Below, piece by piece: positions 33,671 through 43,347 of a DNA stretch of 60,094 bases. The stretch is taken from assembly GCA_002502685.1 (NCBI GenBank), contig DAQA01000002.1, forward strand, positions 15,532-75,625, given 5' to 3'. The stretch comes from Euryarchaeota archaeon UBA202. GTDB lineage: Archaea > Thermoplasmatota > E2 > UBA202. Below the pieces are notes generated by a model. The model did no database searches. It was not told the origin of the DNA and worked only from the letters and a program-made list of their open reading frames with translations. The translations under genes were made by a program, and so were the position numbers. Position 1 is the stretch's first letter. Every line of letters begins with the position of its first letter.

Positions 33671-35326
33671 TTATTTTATCATGGGTATTTGTATCCCTTT
33701 TTGTTTGGCGGCATCTCTGGCTTGTGCATACCCGGCGTCTGCATGACGCGCTATGCCTATTCCGGGGTCTGTTTTGAACACTCTTTTTATTTGGTCATCG
33801 GTGGTTTTTGTTCCATCACATATTACCACCATTCCGGCATGTGTTGATAATCCAATTCCTACGCCTCCGCCATTGTGTATTTGGACGCTGTCTGCTCCAG
33901 CGGCACAATTTAATAAGGCATTTAGTAGCGGCCAGTCTGAGATGGCATCGCTTCCGTCTTTCATGCCTTCTGTTTCCCGATAGGGTGAGGCCACACTTCC
34001 GGTGTCTAAATGATCGCGTGTTATTGCCATGGGGCCAATTATTTTTTCTCTGACCAATTTATTTATTGCGAGGGCAAATATGTCTCTTTCTCCATATCCT
34101 AGCCAGCAGACACGTGCGGGTAGTCCCTCGAAGGGTATGTATTGTTCTGCAAGGCGGATCCAATTGCATAGTGTTGTATTTGTGGGAAACATTGTTAAGA
34201 CAAGTTCATCGGTTTTTATAATGTCCTCTGGATTTCCTGAGAGAGCTATCCAGCGAAATGGTCCTCGTCCTTCACAAAACATGGGGCGGATATAAGCCAG
34301 GACAAAACCAGGGTACGCAAAGGCATTTTTTACTCCGGCTTCATAGGCTTGTCCGCGTAAATTGTTGCCGTAATCAAACACAATGGCACCTTTTTTTTGG
34401 AAGTGCAGCATTGCTTTACAGTGAATTGCCATTGATTTTTGCGATTGTGTTATATAGCTTTGCGGATCTGTTTTTCTTAGTTGTAGTATGTCTTCTAGGT
34501 TGTTGCCAAAAAAACCTGCGGGTACATAGCCCTTGAGGGCATCATGGGCCGATGTTTGATCGGTTACCACATCGGGTGTGATATTGCGTTTGGCCAGCTC
34601 AGGATGGGTATTTGCACAATTGCCCAGTAGGGCAATAGATTTTTTTTCTTTCTTTTCCTTGGCGTTCTTTACTATTTCAAGTGCTTCATTTAGATCTGTT
34701 GTTTTTTTGTCACAGTATCCCTTGGCAATGCGTTTGTCGATGCGTTTTTCGTCACATTCCACCGCCAGGCATATACCCCCGGCTAGCTTTACGGCCAGGG
34801 GTTGTGCTCCTCCCATCCCTCCAAGGCCACCGGTTAAAACAAACTTGCCTGTGAGTGTGCCATCAAAATGTTTTTTTGCAAGAGCGGCAAAGGTTTCATA
34901 GGTCCCTTGGATAATACCCTGTGTTCCAATATAACACCATGACCCTGCGGTCATTTGTCCATACATCATCAGTCCCTTTTTTTCTAATTCATGAAATTTT
35001 TCCCAAGTGCTCCATTTGGGGACAAGATTTGAATTAGCCATCAGTACCCGGGGTGACTCCCGTTGTGTCTTAAATATTCCCACGGGTTTTCCTGATTGAA
35101 TAAGCAGTGTTTCATCATCCTCTAAAACTTTTAATGAATCAACGATTCTTTTATATGAATCCCAATTTCGTGCGGCTTTACCTGTTCCGCCATAAATAAT
35201 CAATTCTTCAGGGATTTCAGCATTTTCAATATTGTTTTCCAGCATCCGTAGTAATGCTTCTTGTTTCCATCCCTTGCATCGCAGTTTCATCCCCCGGCTG
35301 GCTTGTATCTTTTCCATTGAAAACAT
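33671..35326 (-). CDS. hutU: Urocanate hydratase
   Basis: 551 residues, standard. Adds water to urocanate giving imidazolone propionate, with tightly bound NAD+ as electrophile. Family motifs: YGGTGKAARNWDSYK, MTAGSWCYIGTQGIIQGTYET, TGGLGGMGGAQPLAV, DYGNNLRGQAYEAGV and the C-terminal GADSVQIHNGGGVGIG. The start is either ATG 35326 or 35317, since a TATA-like element near 35347 fits both. It is probably transcribed ahead of hutH. HutI and the formiminoglutamate enzymes are not in the window. Confidence 0.96.
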   Translation of the reverse strand: MFSMEKIQASRGMKLRCKGWKQEALLRMLENNIENAEIPEELIIYGGTGKAARNWDSYKRIVDSLKVLEDDETLLIQSGKPVGIFKTQRESPRVLMANSNLVPKWSTWEKFHELEKKGLMMYGQMTAGSWCYIGTQGIIQGTYETFAALAKKHFDGTLTGKFVLTGGLGGMGGAQPLAVKLAGGICLAVECDEKRIDKRIAKGYCDKKTTDLNEALEIVKNAKEKKEKKSIALLGNCANTHPELAKRNITPDVVTDQTSAHDALKGYVPAGFFGNNLEDILQLRKTDPQSYITQSQKSMAIHCKAMLHFQKKGAIVFDYGNNLRGQAYEAGVKNAFAYPGFVLAYIRPMFCEGRGPFRWIALSGNPEDIIKTDELVLTMFPTNTTLCNWIRLAEQYIPFEGLPARVCWLGYGERDIFALAINKLVREKIIGPMAITRDHLDTGSVASPYRETEGMKDGSDAISDWPLLNALLNCAAGADSVQIHNGGGVGIGLSTHAGMVVICDGTKTTDDQIKRVFKTDPGIGIARHADAGYAQARDAAKQKGIQIPMIK

Positions 35327-35454
35327 AATTAATTATGCCCTACTTAATTATGACGATTGATGAACACAGATAATTAAAAAATTAAATTTTTTATAAGAAC
35401 CATGGCATCTCCATATTTTACCGTATCTAGTGGAGGGGGTGCTCCATCAAAGTC

Positions 35455-36336
35455 TTACACAAAGCCAATGAGTTCTCCTAGAAGGGCGCTTGAAATCAGA
35501 TATCCCGCCAGGGCTCCTCCATTTAGCCAGGGAAGACCGGCTTGCGGTTTTCCTGATTTTGCTAAAATCATCAATAAGGCAAGTCCTGTCACGCTTCCTA
35601 GGATACAGGCAAGAGCAGTAATCAAGCTCTCACCGAAATGAAACACCGATGCAGCCAATATTCCGGGAATGATAAAGTCTCCCAATCCTATAAATATTGC
35701 ATTTTTTTTCCCTGAAAAATCTTTTTCCGTGCGAAAGGAATACCCCCATTTTTTAGGGATCACCAATAACATGGGTAGATGAAATTTTAAAATAGTATCT
35801 CCTAAATCAATCATGTGTTTTGTTTTATAGACAGAAATTGCATCATAAATCGCTAGAAGAGTCAATAAAAGAATCACCAGAGGAACTGTCAAAGAGATAC
35901 CAAAAATGGCAATGATTCCACTGGCCACAAGTATTCCCGTGGCATCAACAATATACCATTCTGGATAAAAAACCAAGAGAATGGCAATAATTAGGGTGAT
36001 AATGAGCCCGCCAGCCAAGGCATATATCTCCGGGGATATAAAAAGTGACAGTAGGGCATGAAAAAGATAAAATACAGTGATGGAAAAGATAACTAAAATA
36101 AGGGATCGAATGAGGATATCTTTGCCCTTTTTTGCAATATAGAGAATAACTCCAGTGAATATTAAAATAATAACGATATAATAAAGAATGTTAAAGGGAT
36201 CATCGGGGTTCTCAAAGGCTTCCATCCCTCCCTGGTGAAATGGACGGGTGATCCACAAGGCACATATTTGTGTAACCAGAAATAGGATCATCAAAACCGC
36301 AAGTGAAGCATCAGGTTTTTTTTGATGGTCATTCAT
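35455..36336 (-). CDS. Presenilin-like intramembrane aspartyl protease (family A22)
   Basis: 293 residues from the ATG at 36336, chosen because a GGAATAAATAG element lies about 27 nt upstream. Nine hydrophobic segments. The two catalytic aspartates are visible: Asp165 in LAIYDAISVYKTKHM and Asp220 in IFIGLGDFIIPG (YD and GxGD motifs). The third motif, PAL in presenilins, appears as AGLPWLNGGALAG near residue 265, the form I expect in archaeal members. Such proteases cut membrane helices. Neighbours give no hint of the substrate. Confidence 0.85.
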   Translation of the reverse strand: MNDHQKKPDASLAVLMILFLVTQICALWITRPFHQGGMEAFENPDDPFNILYYIVIILIFTGVILYIAKKGKDILIRSLILVIFSITVFYLFHALLSLFISPEIYALAGGLIITLIIAILLVFYPEWYIVDATGILVASGIIAIFGISLTVPLVILLLTLLAIYDAISVYKTKHMIDLGDTILKFHLPMLLVIPKKWGYSFRTEKDFSGKKNAIFIGLGDFIIPGILAASVFHFGESLITALACILGSVTGLALLMILAKSGKPQAGLPWLNGGALAGYLISSALLGELIGFV

Positions 36337-36668
36337 GAAAGCCCCTATACAAATGTTGCTATTTATTCCATTCGTTTCAACTCCGCATCCCCTCCCATTT
36401 TTTTTTGGATAACACAAGACTTAATGACCCTATACAACCCGTAGGCAATCAATCAGCAATCCTTTTATGCCATGGTGAACAAACGGATTAGCACGGCGCC
36501 CGCTACCCTATATTTTTTTTCCTACTTTTTACTTGTCGCCACTATTCCTATACTCTTTTTTCTTTACTCATTTTAAAACCTCTTTCTTATCTGTCATGCC
36601 GCACCTTTCTATGGAGAGCAGACAGAAGAAACCTTTAAGTATATACCTCTTATTCCGACAGCGATAGC
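36337..36668. other. Divergent promoter region between the presenilin-like gene and acs
   Basis: 332 nt without a plausible gene. It holds the minus-strand TATA element near 36359-36370 and the acs TATA box. Several T-runs (36507-36515, 36549-36561) lie between. An open minus-strand frame at 36609-36812 is the antisense of the acs 5' end. Confidence 0.5.
36634..36645 (+). promoter_or_regulatory. TATA box of acs
   Basis: TTTAAGTATATA ending 23 nt before the ATG at 36669; it fits a leaderless acs mRNA. Confidence 0.6.
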
Positions 36669-38573
36669 ATGGCTGAAATAATTCTTCCCCCAAAGGATTT
36701 TAAGAAAAAAGCGGTAATACAAGATGAGACCTTCTATGAACAAGGACAAGACATTGAAACATTTTGGGCTGAAAGAGCAAAAATGCTGAAATGGGATCAA
36801 AAATGGGATCAAGTGTTAATGCGGGATCCTCCCTATTACAAATGGTTTTTAAATGGAAAAATAAACGCGTCAGTTAATTGTCTTGACCGATGGATCACAC
36901 CAGGTGACAAGGACAAAATTGCCTATATCTGGGAAGGCGAAATGGGGGAAGTACGAAAATATACTTATGAAGAACTCTATACAGAGGTCAATAAGTTTTC
37001 CAATGTCCTCAAAAATTTAGGGGTCAAAAAGGGAGATATTGTCTCGATTTACATGCCGGTCATCCCAGAACTCCCCATTGCCATGTTGGCCTGTGCACGC
37101 ATTGGTGCTCCCCATTCAGTGGTCTTCGCTGGTTTTAGCGCTGAATCACTGCGTGATCGGATGGAGGATGCGGAATCAAAATTCCTTATTACTGTCGATG
37201 GTTATTATCGCAGAGGTAAGGTTCTGAAACATAAACAAAAATCTGATGAGGCAGTAGACAAGCTAGATGTCAGCAAGGTCGTGGTGGTGAAGCGAGGGGG
37301 AAATGATATCACCATGGTTCCCAATCGCGATTATTGGTGGCATGATTTAATGGCGGAGGCTGATGAATATTGCACCCCTGAAGAGATTGACTCAGAAGAT
37401 CTTCTTTTTTTGATGTATACCTCGGGCACCACGGGGAAACCCAAGGGGGTTATGCATTCAACCGGTGGTTATTTAACGGGTGTTTTAACCACTATGAAAT
37501 GGGTCTTTGATCTTAGGGATGATGATATCTATTGGTGTACAGCTGACATTGGATGGATTACTGGCCATAGCTATATGGTCTATGGTCCACTGGTAGCACA
37601 TTCCACCAGTATACTCTATGAAGGCTCGCCAGATTATCCTTCTCCTGCCCGATGGTGGGAAATTATTGAAAAATACAAGGTAACCATCCTTTATACAGCG
37701 CCCACCGCCATACGTATGTTTATGCGCTGGGGGGCACAATGGCTGGAAAAACATAATTTGAAAAGTTTACGTTTGCTAGGGAGTGTGGGAGAGCCAATTA
37801 ATCCTGAGGCATGGCTTTGGTACTACCGCCATGTTGGTAATAATGCTTGTCCCATTGTGGATACCTGGTGGATGACTGAGACCGGCATGCAAATGATAAC
37901 GCCGTTACCCGGTATTCTTCCGTTAAAACCGGGATCAGCAACCCGTCCCTTTCCCGGTGTGGCTGTTGAAATCCGGGGTCCCTCTGGAGCTTTGCCACCC
38001 GGTGAAAAAGGTGATTTGGTCATTACCCAGCCCTGGCCGTCCATGCTGAGGGGTCTTTATAAGGCACCTGAAAAATACAAGGAAGAATATTGGGGAAAAT
38101 ATGGTCCTGAGGCGTTTTTCACAGGTGACGGGGCCATAATGGATCAGGATAACTATCTGTGGCTGCTGGGTCGTATCGGGGATGTATTAAATGTAGCGGG
38201 TCATCGTCTTGGGACTGCAGAGGTGGAAAGCGCGCTTGTGGATTACCCCTTGGTCACTGAAGCGGCTGTTGTGGGTATACCTGATGAGATAAAGGGACAG
38301 GTTCCTTTTGCTTATGTGTCCCTGGCTGCAGGAGTGGAACCCTCGGATGATTTAAAGGATAAACTGATGAAACATGTCAGCAAGATTATTGGGCCCACCG
38401 CAAGACCAAAAGATATTCTTTTTTCTGATGATCTTCCGAAAACAAGAAGCGGGAAAATTATGCGGAGGGTGCTGAGGAACCTTGCCACCAAGGAAGAAAT
38501 CGGGGATATTACCACTCTGAGTAACCCTGAAATTGTTCAGGTAATACGGGAGCGACTGGACAAAAAGGCGTGA
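36669..38573 (+). CDS. acs: Acetyl-CoA synthetase (AMP-forming)
   Basis: 634 residues, normal length. Motifs in order: YMPVIPELPIAMLACARIG, the P-loop YTSGTTGKPKGVMHSTGG, GDIGWITGHSY-type ADIGWITGHSYMVYGPL, DTWWMTETGMQMI, the hinge GRIGDVLNVAGHRLGTAEVE and the C-terminal KTRSGKIMRR with Lys596, the residue acetylated or catalytic in this family. Converts acetate, CoA and ATP to acetyl-CoA. Single gene with its own leaderless promoter; followed by 474 nt without a protein gene. Confidence 0.95.
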   Translation: MAEIILPPKDFKKKAVIQDETFYEQGQDIETFWAERAKMLKWDQKWDQVLMRDPPYYKWFLNGKINASVNCLDRWITPGDKDKIAYIWEGEMGEVRKYTYEELYTEVNKFSNVLKNLGVKKGDIVSIYMPVIPELPIAMLACARIGAPHSVVFAGFSAESLRDRMEDAESKFLITVDGYYRRGKVLKHKQKSDEAVDKLDVSKVVVVKRGGNDITMVPNRDYWWHDLMAEADEYCTPEEIDSEDLLFLMYTSGTTGKPKGVMHSTGGYLTGVLTTMKWVFDLRDDDIYWCTADIGWITGHSYMVYGPLVAHSTSILYEGSPDYPSPARWWEIIEKYKVTILYTAPTAIRMFMRWGAQWLEKHNLKSLRLLGSVGEPINPEAWLWYYRHVGNNACPIVDTWWMTETGMQMITPLPGILPLKPGSATRPFPGVAVEIRGPSGALPPGEKGDLVITQPWPSMLRGLYKAPEKYKEEYWGKYGPEAFFTGDGAIMDQDNYLWLLGRIGDVLNVAGHRLGTAEVESALVDYPLVTEAAVVGIPDEIKGQVPFAYVSLAAGVEPSDDLKDKLMKHVSKIIGPTARPKDILFSDDLPKTRSGKIMRRVLRNLATKEEIGDITTLSNPEIVQVIRERLDKKA

Positions 38574-38803
38574 GACGTTATTGCTTGTCCCTGTTGCCCC
38601 GGCAATGAGTACGGGGAGTACCCTTTTTTTATTGGGGCTATCCTCTCATCTTATTTTTTTTCCAAAAGAGGTTTTTCTCCATATTTTTTTTTAGATAAAC
38701 ATTATCTTTTTTTTTTGGATAAAACAGCGCACGTGACAATCCCTTAATTAAAAAATTGGTAATGTTTTCATTGTTATCATTTATCCCAAAAAAAAAATTA
38801 GAT

Positions 38804-38977
38804 GGTGTACACATGCAAGGATGTGGTAAAGGAGGGAAATACTATCTCTTGTCATTTGGCAATACGTGTTGACAAAAAAAAAATGTACACCTGGGGGTTT
38901 CATGTGTCAGGTGATAGTAGTCGGCATACACTTTGCTAACACGTTACTCCCCCCCGGGGGGTGGATTATTTTTTTTT
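38804..38977 (+). ncRNA. Candidate structured RNA downstream of acs
   Basis: The gap 38574-39047 has no plausible protein gene. Within it GGTGTACA (38804-38811) and TGTACACC (38884-38891) form a perfect 8-bp stem, with TTGTCA/TGACAA inside. A second block ends in a C7/G6 run (38949-38961) and a T9 run (38969-38977), like a terminator. A TTAATTAAAAAAT element at about 38743 could be its promoter. No known RNA family is recognised; A-runs inside weaken the case. Confidence 0.3.
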
Positions 38978-39047
38978 AGCTATCCTGTTTAATGTTGTTT
39001 ATCAATTAATACTAGAGGGTGTTTTACCTGTAAAATAGATCGAAATG

Positions 39048-42000
39048 TTACTCTCTTTTTTTAGTAAGAAAGATATAAAGGAAACAAATTATCCCCAGTA
39101 GGACTGCCAAGGGGATCAAAATTAGATAGATCCTCCAGTCCTGTTCATCATCCTCTGTTTCCCCAGTATATGGACCAATTTCCTGGGTTTCGTGATTATA
39201 GAAAAAATCATATCCCTTTATCCCATCAACATTGATGAGTGTTTCATTGATCCCATCGCCATCCACATCCTCCTGCTTTGTTTCCCGTGTTATATTATCG
39301 TCCCTATCCCAATATATGAACCTGTTCTGGACCAGGATAAGATAGCCATCCTCAATTTTTTCATTTACTGTCACAGTTATCCTGATGGCATCACTTGCAT
39401 TCTTTGGATCAGAGCCCAGATCTATCTCTAAGGTATCGGGTACACCATCATTATCATAATCCTGTGGGATTATGAAAGTCTGGCCCTGATTGTGCATAGA
39501 GGTGCCAATATTCTTATTCACAGTGGTGTCCATGGCCCAGATATAATACGGGTACTCGCCACAGGCGTTATAGGACGAATTATAATAATACCGGGAGTTT
39601 TCCTTCTCCATGGGATACTGTGTATATTGATCTTCACCCGGTGCCCGTATATAAATACGTACATCAGATACACCTGTGTCATCAGTGACAAATGCAGATA
39701 CTTCAATATATCCCCCCGTTATCTGTCGCTGTGGATAAGCCTGTATCTGGGAGATATCAGGGGGGACAGCTTCAATATCTTTCTTCACTATCCGTATTTC
39801 TCCCTCTTTGCTGGCCTGGTTATTAAACAGTGATGTATCCCATGCCTTGATGACATAGGTATAATATCCTATCTGCGTAATCGTTGTATTATAATAATAA
39901 ATATGGGTAAATCCGTATCTATCCATGATTGCTTCTTGAACAATTTTATCATTTTCATCACTAATCTCGATAGAGGCGTAATCGATAGCGGTGATGCCAT
40001 CTGTTATATCCGCGGTGATATTGATATATCCCTCATCATCTGCGATTACAGATGGCTTAACGGTGACGATACCAATTTGGGGGGGTGTTATGTCCTCTAT
40101 GCCTCCAATCTTGATATCCTTAAATACCTGATTGTTATTTTTATTTCGTTCGTTACTGCAATTTACTTGTATCTTGAGGGTGGCTGTTCCCGTATGTGGT
40201 GGCATCCAGATGGTCTCAAGATTTTTTTCTTTTTGGCTTAGGACAGAAAAATTGGTTGAAAAGAGTATTTGGTCATCTGTCCAGTTCTCATCCCCAGTGA
40301 GATTATACATATATGATATCTGAATACTGGTCTCGTTTTGTAGGGCATTTTCATAGCCAATATTATGGACAGTTATGGACATTTCAACACTTTCATTATC
40401 CTGGGGATGTGCGGGAACAAAGTTTACATCACTCATTTTTATTTGAAGATCAGGGGCAGCCTTCACGATGACATTGGTGCTATCCCAATTATTTGTTTCA
40501 TTCCATTCAATGACCTTGTTTTGAGGATCAATGAGTGCTAGTACTATCCACATTCCCCCATATAGTGGATTACCATATTTTGCTGACCAGGTGAATATGA
40601 TCTCTTTATCCTCAGATGCATTCAGTATTCCTGCATCTTTTACCAATTTTGTTGATTCAAGTTTTTCAGTTTCCTGATAAATGGTTAGTGACACCTCTGC
40701 AGAAGAGACATTATCTGGCCCATGATTTCTCACCATCACTGAAATATTGACCTGTTCACCCTCTGTTTTTCCCTGAGAGGGAACAATTTTTACTATCTCC
40801 AGATTAGCAGCTGGCGTGATATTAAGGGGGGTGGTAAGGATATATTCATATCCGGGGGCATCATCCAAAATAGCCTTTAACATCCATTCCCCCATGGGTA
40901 TGTCATGCCCAAAGCTATAAAAATCATCTATCGTCCACTGGGTTCTTTTCATCCCACCGTTCTCTACCCTGGGGAAGACTGAGCATCCTAACTTGTCAAG
41001 ATTTATGACTGTTTCCCCTATCCCATTGGCTTTTGCCACAAGTCGTATCTCAAGACCGGTTGCAAGACCTGTCAATTCTTTCCAGCCTTCCACAATATCA
41101 GGGGGTATATCATATCTATGCCATGCCTCATCCTTTATTAAATCAGACATTTCTATCTGGAAATATTGGGATTTCCCCCCGGTTCTCATTAAGGTGTACC
41201 GTACATACGTATTAGGGTCGTAGTCCTGGACAGTATACCAAAACCAAAGATCGGGTAGCTGGGACAAGGGGATACCATTCCCCAGGCTTTGCCGAAGAGC
41301 TGCATGATCATTTATTCTCACCTCCTGATCCTCCCACCACCACTCTCCCTCGTATTCTTCTAAATTGAGGGACACGGACACATTTCCCTGATAAGCAGCA
41401 GAATCAAACCGTGCATTTGCTGTTTTCTCTGAATTATATAAAAGGGTATAATTCCCCTGATCTTCAAAACCTGGGTCAGGAAGAGGAAATGAAATCTTCA
41501 CATCTTCACCCTGGGGATTAGAAAGATATATGTTCACCGTCCAGGGGTTTGCGACACTGGAGATATTTATGCACTTTAATATGTTATATCTATGCACTCC
41601 CCCGATGTAATTCTCATCAACAGTCATAGTCGCCCACCATCCCTCAGGCACATATGTTTTAATGATGGCATGGGGCCGGGTTTCAATATAGCAGGTATCC
41701 CAGTACATGGATATGGAGCTTAGATTGATATGGGCGCCTATTACCCTTGCCCGTAGCTCAATTGTTGCTTGCTGTGCTCCCTGGAGGACACTGGTGACAT
41801 TTACCAAGATGTCTTTCCAGCCAGAGGTGGACTGGGTGCTTCTCCATATCACCTTGCCATTAAGGACGATGCTTCCCTCGATCTTGCCCTGTAAATCTCC
41901 AATATTGCATTTTACCGCCGTGTGGAGCCAATATTCATGGGCGTTCCCTTCCTCTGATACAGGGAACTCTTGTGTTACATTGGCGTAATGGCCTTCCTTC

Positions 42001-43031
42001 CAAATGATTGTCTCACGAGATATGCATAAAGAACGACTGCCGGTATTGTGTTCATCTGTTACATATTCTATCTGCCAGAGCAGTCCCTCAGTGGAATTGG
42101 TCCATATGCTACAATTTTTTGTTTCAAAATCACCATCTTTGATTCCCTGCTGGATTTCACAGTATCGGCCTTCCTTATCCCCATTCTCCAGGGCGTCCCA
42201 GTAAAGATAATAATATCGCGTACTTTGGGGATTGTTTGTTCCATTGGCAATCCAAATCAGGGTTAAATTAGCATTTGTCTTAGGGTTGTAATTGGGATGA
42301 AATAGAATTTCATGGGGTACCTCTCTGATGGGTATCCAGTTTCCATTATATTTCCGGTATTCGATTATCCGTGTTGAATTGGTGTCAAAAGTAGCATCTT
42401 CAGTTACACCTATTGTTTTTAGAAGAGTAGTGAAATCGTAACTTTGTTTTATCATTTTGTCTGTATAGATGTCCTGTTCATATCCCGGCATGTCAACACT
42501 TATGGGTACTCGGAAATGCCACTGGGGATCCCACCATTCAGCATGATCGCCCTGTTTTGGTGGAAAACTTGCAATCTCTTCAATTTCTACATGTATCTCC
42601 CGGCTTTCCCAGTTATTTTCCTCACTAGTTTCCTCAATCTTATTTTGGTAATCTATCCATACAAAAAGGGTAAAATCGTCCGCAGTGGTTGGTGTCCAAT
42701 AAAAATTTATTGTTTTATTCTCACTTTTTCCAAGGAAGGGAACAATTAATATATCAAGGGGGATGGTTGATCTGTTATCGGCATACAATGCTATTCCAAT
42801 ATCATATGCATCAGCATCTCCCTGGTTGCTTATGGAGGTAATAATCGTAATTATCTCGTTTTTAAAGGGATATTGAGGGGAGTGCTCTATTTTTTCAATA
42901 ATAAGGTCCGGTAGGTCCAATTTACCCTCTGTGTTAAGCCAAGCCATGGCGCCAAGGGAACTCAAAATCATGGTGAGGGCTATAGTGATAGTTACCATTT
43001 GACCTTTTGTTCCCCGAAAGAATTTTCTCAC
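39048..43031 (-). CDS. Large cell-surface protein with CARDB and Ig-like domains, C-terminal membrane anchor
   Basis: 1327 residues from a GTG at 43031. A TTTTATTTA element 22-30 nt upstream supports a leaderless start. N-terminal membrane/signal segment (about 10-31). A CARDB-type domain (about 38-145: DLIIEKIEHSPQYPFKNEI, EETSEENNWES) is followed by a DUF2341-like region near 165-290 (WWDPQWHFRVPISVD) and beta-rich jelly-roll-like regions. Two further CARDB repeats lie at about 755-990 and Ig-like domains at about 1000-1190 (ITPPQIGIVTVKPS, AFVTDDTGVSDVRIY). Calcium-type repeats DYDNDGVPDTLE and DVDGDGINETL come next, then a span IYLILIPLAVLLGIICFLYI and a KKRE tail. It probably faces outward from the membrane as an adhesin or envelope component. 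Domain borders are approximate. Confidence 0.8.
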   Translation of the reverse strand: MRKFFRGTKGQMVTITIALTMILSSLGAMAWLNTEGKLDLPDLIIEKIEHSPQYPFKNEIITIITSISNQGDADAYDIGIALYADNRSTIPLDILIVPFLGKSENKTINFYWTPTTADDFTLFVWIDYQNKIEETSEENNWESREIHVEIEEIASFPPKQGDHAEWWDPQWHFRVPISVDMPGYEQDIYTDKMIKQSYDFTTLLKTIGVTEDATFDTNSTRIIEYRKYNGNWIPIREVPHEILFHPNYNPKTNANLTLIWIANGTNNPQSTRYYYLYWDALENGDKEGRYCEIQQGIKDGDFETKNCSIWTNSTEGLLWQIEYVTDEHNTGSRSLCISRETIIWKEGHYANVTQEFPVSEEGNAHEYWLHTAVKCNIGDLQGKIEGSIVLNGKVIWRSTQSTSGWKDILVNVTSVLQGAQQATIELRARVIGAHINLSSISMYWDTCYIETRPHAIIKTYVPEGWWATMTVDENYIGGVHRYNILKCINISSVANPWTVNIYLSNPQGEDVKISFPLPDPGFEDQGNYTLLYNSEKTANARFDSAAYQGNVSVSLNLEEYEGEWWWEDQEVRINDHAALRQSLGNGIPLSQLPDLWFWYTVQDYDPNTYVRYTLMRTGGKSQYFQIEMSDLIKDEAWHRYDIPPDIVEGWKELTGLATGLEIRLVAKANGIGETVINLDKLGCSVFPRVENGGMKRTQWTIDDFYSFGHDIPMGEWMLKAILDDAPGYEYILTTPLNITPAANLEIVKIVPSQGKTEGEQVNISVMVRNHGPDNVSSAEVSLTIYQETEKLESTKLVKDAGILNASEDKEIIFTWSAKYGNPLYGGMWIVLALIDPQNKVIEWNETNNWDSTNVIVKAAPDLQIKMSDVNFVPAHPQDNESVEMSITVHNIGYENALQNETSIQISYMYNLTGDENWTDDQILFSTNFSVLSQKEKNLETIWMPPHTGTATLKIQVNCSNERNKNNNQVFKDIKIGGIEDITPPQIGIVTVKPSVIADDEGYINITADITDGITAIDYASIEISDENDKIVQEAIMDRYGFTHIYYYNTTITQIGYYTYVIKAWDTSLFNNQASKEGEIRIVKKDIEAVPPDISQIQAYPQRQITGGYIEVSAFVTDDTGVSDVRIYIRAPGEDQYTQYPMEKENSRYYYNSSYNACGEYPYYIWAMDTTVNKNIGTSMHNQGQTFIIPQDYDNDGVPDTLEIDLGSDPKNASDAIRITVTVNEKIEDGYLILVQNRFIYWDRDDNITRETKQEDVDGDGINETLINVDGIKGYDFFYNHETQEIGPYTGETEDDEQDWRIYLILIPLAVLLGIICFLYIFLTKKRE

Positions 43032-43347
43032 GTCAACCCCTACAGTACTAAATAAAATCTTGGATATATAATTTGTGGTTTTTCAATAAGAGACCTATGT
43101 TTCTCTTCTCTTGTATTTCACATTGGTCATATATAAAAAAGAGTGGATCTCTAGGGGAGGGTATTTATAGTGATTTAAACCAAAAAAGGATGTATTATCC
43201 CTCCATTAATATGATGGGGGCATGTTGTCTTTTCACTGGTATCCTATAGAAATAAGTGACAAAAAAAAAGTTATACATTTATTGAATTGTCAACCAATTA
43301 AATTATATAAGAAAAAGGTATTATCATTCCCTCTCAATCATTAAGGC
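43032..43347. other. Promoter region between the surface-protein gene and tRNA-Trp
   Basis: 316 nt, no plausible gene. It contains the minus-strand TATA element at 43053-43061 and a plus-strand AAATTATATAAG at about 43302-43313, roughly 35 nt before tRNA-Trp. Nothing else stands out. Confidence 0.5.

Noticed and set aside
33753..34901. Several plus-strand frames of 60-110 codons opposite hutU
   Set aside because: All are antisense shadows of a full-length urocanase.
41707..42749. Plus-strand frames opposite the CARDB protein
   Set aside because: Shadows of a long coding frame; no promoter or sensible product.
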